Assembly (NCBI GenBank): GCA_003137095.1
Contig: PLET01000041.1
Location: forward strand, 39,274 to 101,310
From: Gammaproteobacteria bacterium
GTDB lineage: Bacteria > Pseudomonadota > Gammaproteobacteria > Steroidobacterales > Steroidobacteraceae
Direction of reading: 5' to 3'
DNA: 62,037 bases
The translations under genes were made by a program, and so were the position numbers. Each line of letters starts with the position of its first letter. Position 1 is the first letter of the stretch. Below the pieces are notes generated by a model, which did no database searches, had not been told where the DNA came from, and worked only from the letters and a program-made list of their open reading frames with translations. Of the stretch, positions 36,131-43,157 are shown one piece after another.

Positions 36131-37576
36131 ATGGCGGAGCGGTACGACATAATCATCGTGGGCACCGGATTTGCCGGGGCCTTTTTCCTCAAGCGATATC
36201 TCGAGCGCGCACCGGCGAACGTGCGGATTCTGGTATTGGAACGCGGCGGCAGCGACACCAAGGCGTGGCAGCTGCAACACGGCCGCACGTCGAGCATCGC
36301 GCCGCAGGAAGTGTATGTGAGCTACCCCAACGACAAGGAGTGGTTCACGAGCCCCGGATTCGGCGGAAATTCCAAGTGCTGGGGCGGCGGCGGATCGCGC
36401 ATGATGCCCGGCGATTTTCAGCTGCGGTCGCGCTACGGCGTGGGCGAGGACTGGCCCATTTCCTACGATGACCTGGAGACCCATTACGGCGTGGTCGAGG
36501 AGATCATGTCGATCGCCGGTCCCGCCGACAGCCCCATGCAGCGGTCAAAGCCGTTCCCGCTGCGGCCGCACCGCTTTTCGGATCCGGACGTACTGTTGAA
36601 AAAGCGCTTTCCCACCGGCTGGTACGGCACGGCCACGGCCCGTGCGAGCGCCCCCACCGGGCAGCGCGGGGTGTGCTGCGCGACGGGAGCCTGCGAATTC
36701 TGCCCGGTCGATGCCAAGTTCACCATCGAGAACGGCCTGAAGGAGATATTCAGCGATCCCAGGGTCACCCTGCAGCTGCATTCGGAGGTGGAGACCATCG
36801 AAACCAGCGCCGGCCTCGCGCGGACGGTCAACTATCTGAAGAACGGCGTGCCCGCACATGATTCCGCCGATTTGATCATTCTGGCCGCCAGCGGCATGTT
36901 CAATCCGCACATTTTGATGCGCTCGAACATCAACCACCGGCTGCTCGGCAAGCGGCTGACCGACAAATTGACCGTGGACGTGTTCCTGGATTTGCGCGGA
37001 GTCAAATGCTACAACGGCAGCACGCTGGTCAGCGGACTGGGTTACCTGTTCTACGAGGGCGAGCATCGGCGCGATCATGCGGCGTGTCTGATCGAGACCA
37101 CCAATTCCCCTTTCGTCATCGTGCAGGGGGCGTTGCGCGCCGAGCGCGGCCGCTGGACGGAGAGAATGCTCTTGAAATTCCTGTTCGATGACGTTCCACG
37201 CGAGGACAATTACGTGACGGTCAATGCCGCCAATCCGCGCATGGCGGAGACGCGCTTCGTCGGCTATTCCGACTATGCCATCCGGGGCGCCGACCAGGTT
37301 CCGCGGATGATCGACAAGCTGGCCGAGGCCCTGCCGATCGAGCGGGTCGAGAGCATCTTCCGCGGCAGCAGCAATGCACACATCGAAGGCACCGTGGTGA
37401 TGGGCAACGATCCTGCAACCAGCATAGTCGACAAACATCTGGTGCATCATCAGGTGAGAAATCTGCTGGTGCTCGGCTCCAGCGCATTCGTCACGGCGAG
37501 CCCGTCCCACCCGACCATCACCCTCTCGGCCATGTCGCTGTGGGCCGCCGACGCCCTGTTCGCAGCCAGGGCATAG
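36131..37576 (+). CDS. GMC-type FAD-dependent oxidoreductase with a cysteine cluster
   Basis: 481 aa, FAD motif IIVGTGFAGAFF at the very start and a GMC C-terminal substrate domain (SNAHIEGTVVMGNDP, SPSHPTITLSAMS with the active-site His). A cysteine-rich segment GVCCATGACEFCPVDAK in the middle resembles the Fe-S-binding loop of FAD-dependent sugar dehydrogenases (fructose/glucose dehydrogenase large subunits). No signal peptide is present, which suits export bound to the small subunit gene that follows by 1 bp. The likely role is periplasmic oxidation of an alcohol or sugar, with electrons passed to a cytochrome. The exact substrate is unknown. Confidence 0.85.
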   Translation: MAERYDIIIVGTGFAGAFFLKRYLERAPANVRILVLERGGSDTKAWQLQHGRTSSIAPQEVYVSYPNDKEWFTSPGFGGNSKCWGGGGSRMMPGDFQLRSRYGVGEDWPISYDDLETHYGVVEEIMSIAGPADSPMQRSKPFPLRPHRFSDPDVLLKKRFPTGWYGTATARASAPTGQRGVCCATGACEFCPVDAKFTIENGLKEIFSDPRVTLQLHSEVETIETSAGLARTVNYLKNGVPAHDSADLIILAASGMFNPHILMRSNINHRLLGKRLTDKLTVDVFLDLRGVKCYNGSTLVSGLGYLFYEGEHRRDHAACLIETTNSPFVIVQGALRAERGRWTERMLLKFLFDDVPREDNYVTVNAANPRMAETRFVGYSDYAIRGADQVPRMIDKLAEALPIERVESIFRGSSNAHIEGTVVMGNDPATSIVDKHLVHHQVRNLLVLGSSAFVTASPSHPTITLSAMSLWAADALFAARA

Positions 37577-37577
37577 C

Positions 37578-38009
37578 ATGAAACGGCGTACCTTCGTGCT
37601 GCTCGGGATGGTCGCCGCGACCTCGGTGATCGCCTTGGAAGTCGGCGACTCCAGCGACGAGGATGCGATCGCGATGGTGGTACGCAGACGGCTCGACTAT
37701 CTGAAGCTCGACCCCGAGGGACTGCGGCGCTTTTCGCGCGACCTGGCCGCAAAACACGTCATCTCGAGCGCCAAGTTTCACCTGCTGTCGGGCATCCGCC
37801 CGGTTTACACCCGATACCCGCTGTCCTCCGGCAGCAACCGGCTGGCATACCTGCTGCGTCACGGCGAGGACCGCATCGTCTCCAACTATCTCATTTCGAC
37901 GGATTTTTTCATCAAGGGCAGCGACGAGACGCGCGTGGTGCAGTACTTGGGATTGATCGACTCACGGCGTGCGTGCGGCAACCCGTTCGCGCGGCCGCCG
38001 GCCGGCTGA
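37578..38009 (+). CDS. Small signal-bearing partner of the GMC oxidoreductase
   Basis: 143 aa starting 1 bp after the GMC stop. The N-terminus MKRRTFVLLGMVAATSVIAL looks like a Tat-type (RR) or membrane-anchoring leader. The rest resembles the small gamma-type subunits that carry FAD-dehydrogenase large subunits through Tat, although I cannot assign a family with certainty. It has one cysteine near the C-terminus. Gene order and the leaderless large subunit support a complex. Confidence 0.65.
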   Translation: MKRRTFVLLGMVAATSVIALEVGDSSDEDAIAMVVRRRLDYLKLDPEGLRRFSRDLAAKHVISSAKFHLLSGIRPVYTRYPLSSGSNRLAYLLRHGEDRIVSNYLISTDFFIKGSDETRVVQYLGLIDSRRACGNPFARPPAG

Positions 38010-38047
38010 AGTTCCCCGGAGGGCCGATCCGGGGCGCGGCGTCCGGC

Positions 38048-38950
38048 TCAGCCGCGGCGCACGGGACCGCTGGCAATGCGCTTGGACACGGAAAATGCGA
38101 TGTTGCGCAGGGGCCGGACCAGGTAATTGTGAACCGGTCCGAACGTCAGCCACAACAGTTTTTTGAAACCGCCCAGCGCGGTGACGGGTTCCTGCAGCTC
38201 GGTGTAATGAAATCTGAAAATGGACTTGTGCGCGAGATTGCCGGTCGCCCCGAAGATGCTGTAGACCAGCCCCAGGTCCCCCTGACTGTCGACGATGCGA
38301 TGCTTGTACCGCTGCAATAGCGGAGCTATCGACTGGGTATAGGCGATCGGCCCGGTGACCCGCAGCACTCCACCTTTGCCGGTGTCATGCAGCAGAGGAT
38401 TGTATTTCTCGATGTTGTCCCGGACCTTCTCGATCACGGCGCGCAGGAACGGATGGCCGGGGGCCGCGATGACGTGCCACTGCTGAAATTCGTGTCCGCC
38501 GAATTGCTTGAGCTGGTTGTGCATGCCCCAGCCTTCATATAATTCGCCCAGCGAGTTGCGCCACCGCGACAGCAGGTAGACGTCATCCGGCAGCAATACC
38601 TCATCGAGCGGCCGCTCCAGCGAACTTTTGATGTCGAGGTAGACGCCGCCTTCGTTGTAAATCAGCAGGTACCTGAAGAAATCCGCGCGCGACGCGCCGT
38701 ATTTGCGGTTGATACTGTCGTACTGGAGGAAAACCTCCGCGCCGTAATGGTCGCGCACGTATTGCGCCATCTGGTCGTCGTCATAGAACCGATATTCCCA
38801 ACCCGGATTCAACGCCCGGATCTTGTCCACATTGGCCTGGACGATGGGCGGCAGATTCTTCGAGAAATAGACCTGATGGATGACCTTGGGAATCGCGGTT
38901 CCGGCGACGACGACCGGCAGCTGCTCCGGGATCACTTGTGGGTCCGTCAT
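38048..38950 (-). CDS. GT32-like glycosyltransferase (DXD sugar-binding type)
   Basis: 300 aa from ATG 38950, cytoplasmic or membrane-peripheral. The family starts IPKVIHQVYFSK, then NPGWEYRFYDDDQ, and has the nucleotide-sugar DXD motif in GGVYLDIKSS, as in the Gly_transf_sug (GT32) group used for capsule or O-antigen sugars. It is alone, convergent with the GMC pair, with no other polysaccharide genes near. A longer frame from 39016 would run through a strong palindrome and is less likely. Confidence 0.82.
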   Translation of the reverse strand: MTDPQVIPEQLPVVVAGTAIPKVIHQVYFSKNLPPIVQANVDKIRALNPGWEYRFYDDDQMAQYVRDHYGAEVFLQYDSINRKYGASRADFFRYLLIYNEGGVYLDIKSSLERPLDEVLLPDDVYLLSRWRNSLGELYEGWGMHNQLKQFGGHEFQQWHVIAAPGHPFLRAVIEKVRDNIEKYNPLLHDTGKGGVLRVTGPIAYTQSIAPLLQRYKHRIVDSQGDLGLVYSIFGATGNLAHKSIFRFHYTELQEPVTALGGFKKLLWLTFGPVHNYLVRPLRNIAFSVSKRIASGPVRRG

Positions 38951-38990
38951 AGTCAACACGATACGATCGGGCGCCTTTTTTGCGGAAAGT

Positions 38991-39005
38991 CTGCACACTG
39001 TGCAG
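38991..39005. promoter_or_regulatory. Perfect 15-bp palindrome CTGCACACTGTGCAG
   Basis: Symmetric 7-1-7, with near-symmetric flanks (GGAAAGT left, GTCTTTTCC right) that extend the dyad to about 30 bp. It lies 41 bp upstream of the glycosyltransferase ATG. An operator is the likely meaning; CTG-N9-CAG differs from E. coli LexA spacing (N10). Confidence 0.45.
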
Positions 39006-39177
39006 GTCTTTTCCACCCAAAGTCTACAGAACTAGTCACACAAATGTGGACGGATTTCACGTTTGGCGCGGTACTTGCCCGATCAGGGCGCAACGGCGAA
39101 AACTACCATGCGCCGGCGGCTCGGGCGAGCCCTTCGAATGCGGATGTCGCCACTTTGATACAATCCGCCGTGAGAGC

Positions 39178-39200
39178 CGCACGAGACGGTTACTCGTGCG
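39178..39200 (+). repeat. 8-bp hairpin upstream of the caspase gene
   Basis: CGCACGAG and CTCGTGCG with a 7-nt loop, 80 bp before the GTG start and just after a TACAAT box at 39159-39164. It would lie in the 5' leader of the caspase mRNA. Confidence 0.4.
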
Positions 39201-39280
39201 TGCGGGGCCAGTTGCCTGGCGGCCGCTTTTGCACCAGACTGCCTGCGGTGCACGTATCCGGCACTTCGCGGGGATGTTCA

Positions 39281-40387
39281 GTGCGGGTTGCGCCGGGAGT
39301 ATCGTTGGCATTGTGTTGGGCCTTGGCCGCGGCACCCGCAGCCGCTGAAACACGTATCGCATTGATCATCGGCAACAGCGACTACAGCAACGCAAATATG
39401 AAGCTGGCGAACCCGGCAAACGACGCGGCCGCCATGCAACGCGCCTTGAGTGACGCGGGTTTCCAGACCCTCGTCAAGCTCAATGCCAAGCGGCGCGACT
39501 TTTACCGCGTCGTCGACGAATTTATCGCGAAAATCGCGCGCGACCCGCATGCGGTCGGCCTGTTCTATTACGCCGGTCACGGCGTGCAGGCGGACGGCAC
39601 GAACTATCTCATTCCGGTGGACGCGGAGATCGATTCGGATGCCGATCTGGAGGCCAATGCGTTCGACGCCGAACGCGTGTTGCACGGCATGAAAACCGCG
39701 CAAAATGAGATGAATATCGTGATTCTCGATGCCTGCCGCGACAATCCGCTGCCGAAGTCGCGCGGCACCGAACGCGGCCTGGCGCGCATGGATGCCCCCA
39801 GCGGAACTTTCATTGCCTATGCGGCCGCACCCGGTCAAATCGCCCACGATGGCGCCAAAGGCGCCAATGGCGTGTTCACGGGTGAATTGATCAAAGCCAT
39901 GGCCGAGCCGGGTGTGCCGCTCGAACAGATGTTCAAGCGGGTGATCACCGGCGTCAAGGCGGACACGCACGGCGGTCAGCAGCCCTGGTCGGAGGCTTCC
40001 ATCCAGGGTGATTTCTACTTTCACGCGGCCGTGCCGGGATCTGTGCCGTCCCGCGCCGACATCGATCCCAGACAGATCGAACTGGCGTTCTGGGAATCCA
40101 TGAAGAACAGCCACGACGACGCCGATTTTCAGGCCTATCTGAAAAAGTACCCGCACGGCGAATTCGCCGGGCTCGCCGCCAACCGCATGAAGATGCTCCA
40201 ATCCAAAAATCCGCCGGTGGCGCAAACCGTGCCCGCCGCGCAGCGTGCTGCGCCGGCCGCCGCCGCGGTTCCCGCAGCCCCGAGGAAGGGGGCAGGCGGA
40301 CGATGTGACTCCATCCAAGAACGTGCACAGTTAGGAGATTCCCTCAATGAAGAAGAACGCAGCTACGTCAGGGATAATTGCCACTAG
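39281..40387 (+). CDS. Secreted caspase-family (C14) cysteine peptidase
   Basis: 368 aa if started at GTG 39281, which leaves a signal peptide (VSLALCWALAAAPAAAET). The caspase p20 fold is clear: IALIIGNSDY, LANPANDAAAMQRAL, His100 in YYAGHG and Cys152 in LDACRDN. A p10-like part follows, and then a short module (FWESMKNSHDDADFQAYLKKYP) seen at the C-termini of bacterial caspases. The tail is Ala/Pro-rich. Substrate preference is probably basic residues, as in other bacterial caspase-like peptidases. The 3' end overlaps the OmpA lipoprotein gene by 41 bp, so the two are likely translated together. Confidence 0.88.
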   Translation: MRVAPGVSLALCWALAAAPAAAETRIALIIGNSDYSNANMKLANPANDAAAMQRALSDAGFQTLVKLNAKRRDFYRVVDEFIAKIARDPHAVGLFYYAGHGVQADGTNYLIPVDAEIDSDADLEANAFDAERVLHGMKTAQNEMNIVILDACRDNPLPKSRGTERGLARMDAPSGTFIAYAAAPGQIAHDGAKGANGVFTGELIKAMAEPGVPLEQMFKRVITGVKADTHGGQQPWSEASIQGDFYFHAAVPGSVPSRADIDPRQIELAFWESMKNSHDDADFQAYLKKYPHGEFAGLAANRMKMLQSKNPPVAQTVPAAQRAAPAAAAVPAAPRKGAGGRCDSIQERAQLGDSLNEEERSYVRDNCH

Positions 40388-41648
40388 ACACCTGTGCCTG
40401 ATGGCGGCCGCCGCAGCCGGCGCCCTCATCGCCGGGTGTGGGGCAACGCCGGCCATGATCGCGGCCTCGCGGCCATCCGTGGCGACCGCCGCCGCAGCAC
40501 CGACCACGGCGGCCGCGGCCGCACCCGCGGCTGCCCCGGCGCCGGCACCGCCGCCCGTCCTGCCCTTCGACGAGGCGGTCGCCAATGCCGCGCATGCGGT
40601 GTTCAGCATGGCGCTCGCGTCCGGTGCCAGCGCCGGCATGGTGGTGATCGATCCGTTGGTCGACGGCATGACCGGTTACCAGTCCAAGGCAACGCAAACC
40701 ATCCAGGATCGCATCGCCGGCGTGGTGAGGAAGGACTTTCCGCAATACGCCGTTCAGCGCATAACCCCGCAGAGTCTGAAACAGCAACCACGGGTGCTGG
40801 TCGGCACGTTTACGCCGGTCAATGCACAGATGAAAACCGCCGGTGCGCGCGAGGCCTATCGTTTCTGCCTGGTGATGGGAGACCTGAGCACCGGCAAGAT
40901 CGTGGCCAAGGCCGTTGCGCGGGCGCGCATCGAGGATGCCGACGCCACGCCAACCGCCGCCTTCGGCGAAAGCCCTGTCTGGACCCAGGACCCGAGCGTG
41001 CAGGCGTATGTGGCCACCTGTCAGGCGAGCAAGGTGGGCGACCCGATCAAGCCGGAATATTTCGATGGTCTGCTGGCCGCTGCACTGGTGAGCGAAGCAA
41101 TCGACGCCTACAACGACGGCCGCTACGCCGACGCGCTCGACCTGTACAGCACCGCGCGCAAGACGCCTGCCGGCGATCAGCTGCGGGTCTACAACGGCAT
41201 CTACCTCTCGCAGGTCAAGCTCGGGCACCCTGAACAGGCGGCGGAGGCGTTCAGCGATCTGGTGCAATACGGGCTCCACAAGAAGCAGCTGGCGGTGAAA
41301 TTCCTGTTTCAACCCGGTTCGGTCCGGTTCGTTTCCGACGCTAAATTGAGCGGCAACTACGGCATGTGGGTGCATCAGATCGCCGCGCAGGCGGCGGCCA
41401 ACCGGATCTGCCTGCAGATCGTGGGCCACACCAGCCCGAGCGGACCGGCGGCGCTGAATGACAGTTTGTCGCTGCTGCGCGCCGAGTACATCCAGACGCG
41501 GCTCGAGGGCGAGGAGGCGCCGCTGAAGAAGCGCACCGTGGCGGCGGGCATGGGATCGCGTGAAAACCTGATCGGCACCGGGCGCGACGATGCGAGCGAC
41601 GTGCTGGACCGGCGGGTGGAACTCAAGCCGATCGAGCCCTGTGGGTAG
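40347..41648 (+). CDS. OmpA-family lipoprotein with LpoB/CsgG-like and TPR-like parts
   Basis: 433 aa: a signal with lipobox LIAGC, an Ala/Pro-rich linker (about 45-70), a domain resembling the LpoB/FlgO/CsgG group (VVIDPLVDGMTGYQSKAT, VLVGTFTPVNAQ), a short TPR-like stretch (EAIDAYNDGRYADALDLYSTA) and a C-terminal OmpA peptidoglycan-binding domain (GHTSPSGPAALNDSLSLLRAE, RRVELKP). It is probably an outer-membrane, cell-wall-bound lipoprotein. The overlap with the caspase gene suggests that it anchors or regulates that peptidase. Its 3' end faces zwf across 15 bp. Confidence 0.85.
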   Translation: MKKNAATSGIIATRHLCLMAAAAAGALIAGCGATPAMIAASRPSVATAAAAPTTAAAAAPAAAPAPAPPPVLPFDEAVANAAHAVFSMALASGASAGMVVIDPLVDGMTGYQSKATQTIQDRIAGVVRKDFPQYAVQRITPQSLKQQPRVLVGTFTPVNAQMKTAGAREAYRFCLVMGDLSTGKIVAKAVARARIEDADATPTAAFGESPVWTQDPSVQAYVATCQASKVGDPIKPEYFDGLLAAALVSEAIDAYNDGRYADALDLYSTARKTPAGDQLRVYNGIYLSQVKLGHPEQAAEAFSDLVQYGLHKKQLAVKFLFQPGSVRFVSDAKLSGNYGMWVHQIAAQAAANRICLQIVGHTSPSGPAALNDSLSLLRAEYIQTRLEGEEAPLKKRTVAAGMGSRENLIGTGRDDASDVLDRRVELKPIEPCG

Positions 41649-41663
41649 GACCGGACCGCCGGG

Positions 41664-43130
41664 TCAGCTGCCGACCGGATTCGGATCCCGCCAGCCGCGC
41701 TCGAACGGCAGCCGCCAGGCATGCGGCGCGACGAGCTGATGGATGGCGTTGGGCCCCCAGGATCCCGGGTCGTAGAAGCGTACCGCCGGCGGTCCCTCGA
41801 GCAGCGGCGTCGACACCTCCCATAGGCGCTCGATCCCCTCGGCGGTGGTGAACAGGGTGTGGTCACCGCGCATCGCGTCCAGGATCAACCGTTCATAGGC
41901 CTCGAGTACGTCGCCGATATGGCTGGTATCGTGCATGGCGAATTGCATGCTGACCTTGTCGAGCCGCATGCCCGGACCGGGCCTCTTTCCATAAAACGAC
42001 AGCGACATCTTGGCGGCGTCCGCCAGATCGAACGTCAGGTGGTCCGGACCCTGCGCGCTCACGCCGGAACCGGCGGGGAACATGCTCTTTGGCGGCTCGC
42101 GAAACGCAATCGAAATGATGCGCTGGCCCTCGGCCATGCGCTTGCCGGTTCGCAGGTAAAACGGCACGCCGGCCCAGCGCCAATTGTCGATAAAGCACTT
42201 CAACGCGATGAAGGTCTCGGTGTCCGAATCGCTATACACCCCCTCCTCGGAGCGGTATCCGGTGTACTGTCCGCGCACCACGTCCGACGGCCGGATCGGC
42301 AGCATGCTGCGAAAGACCTTGTTTTTCTCCTCGCTGATCGGCTTCGGCTCCAGGGACGTCGGCGCCTCCATGGCCATGAACCCCAGAATCTGGAAAAGGT
42401 GGGTCACGACCATGTCCCGGTACGCGCCGGTCTGCTCGTAGAAACCGGATCGCTTGCCGAGCGCCAGCTTCTCGGGCACGTCGATTTGCACATGGTCGAT
42501 GAAGTTGCGGTTCCAGATGGGCTCGAACAGTCCGTTGGCGAAGCGAAAGGCCAGGATGTTCTGTGCGGCCTCCTTGCCCAGAAAATGGTCGATGCGGAAT
42601 ATCCGGTCCTCGTCGAAGACCTCGTGCAGCCTGGCGTTCAGCGCGACCGCGCTCGGCAGATCGGTGCCGAAGGGCTTTTCCATGATGATTCGCGAGCGCT
42701 CGACCAGGCCGGCCTCACCGAGCAGATGCACCGCCGCCAGCGCCGCATTAGGCGGCACGCTCAGATAATGCAGCCTCATGCTCTCGCCGTTGAACGCGCG
42801 CTCGGCTTCCAGCACCGCCGCCTTGAGCACTTCGGGACCGGCGGACAGCGAGGTGTACTGCAGGCAGCCCGCGAAGGCGGCCCAATCCGCGTCCGCAACC
42901 TTGCGCGCTGAGAATTCAGCGACCGCCGCGCGCGCGATGTTGCGAAAGCCGTCCGCGTCGATGTCGTCGAGCGAGACGCCGATGATGCGGCAACCGGGGA
43001 TGAAGCCCGAGCTCGACAAATGAAACAACCCGGGCAGCAATTTGCGGCGGGCGAGATCACCCGTTGCACCGACCAGCACCACCACCTGCGGGTGCTGCGG
43101 ACCGACGCCCGCAGGAATTCTTCCGGCCAT
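41664..43130 (-). CDS. zwf: Glucose-6-phosphate 1-dehydrogenase
   Basis: Oxidises glucose-6-phosphate to 6-phosphogluconolactone and reduces NADP+. It is 488 aa, with GATGDLARRKLLP near the N-terminus for NADP binding and the active-site RIDHFLGKE. AAGGGG with a 6-nt spacing precedes the ATG. No pgl, edd or gnd gene is next to it. It may supply the NADPH that SthA balances, though the two genes are 18 kb apart. Confidence 0.97.
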   Translation of the reverse strand: MAGRIPAGVGPQHPQVVVLVGATGDLARRKLLPGLFHLSSSGFIPGCRIIGVSLDDIDADGFRNIARAAVAEFSARKVADADWAAFAGCLQYTSLSAGPEVLKAAVLEAERAFNGESMRLHYLSVPPNAALAAVHLLGEAGLVERSRIIMEKPFGTDLPSAVALNARLHEVFDEDRIFRIDHFLGKEAAQNILAFRFANGLFEPIWNRNFIDHVQIDVPEKLALGKRSGFYEQTGAYRDMVVTHLFQILGFMAMEAPTSLEPKPISEEKNKVFRSMLPIRPSDVVRGQYTGYRSEEGVYSDSDTETFIALKCFIDNWRWAGVPFYLRTGKRMAEGQRIISIAFREPPKSMFPAGSGVSAQGPDHLTFDLADAAKMSLSFYGKRPGPGMRLDKVSMQFAMHDTSHIGDVLEAYERLILDAMRGDHTLFTTAEGIERLWEVSTPLLEGPPAVRFYDPGSWGPNAIHQLVAPHAWRLPFERGWRDPNPVGS

Positions 43131-43157
43131 TTAAGTCCCCTTCGAAGCCAATGTTGC

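Larger units (their letters stand above)
38951..39280. other. Divergent intergenic region, glycosyltransferase to caspase
   Basis: 330 bp without a convincing gene. It contains a 15-bp perfect palindrome close to the glycosyltransferase start and an 8-bp hairpin close to the caspase start. An ATG at 39043 in the caspase frame would add 79 mostly polar residues ahead of the signal peptide, so I treat that part as untranslated. Confidence 0.5.

Noticed and set aside
38991..39005. LexA box reading of the 15-bp palindrome
   Set aside because: The CTG/CAG spacing is 9 rather than 10 as in E. coli LexA, and the next genes are not SOS genes. I kept it only as an unspecified operator candidate.
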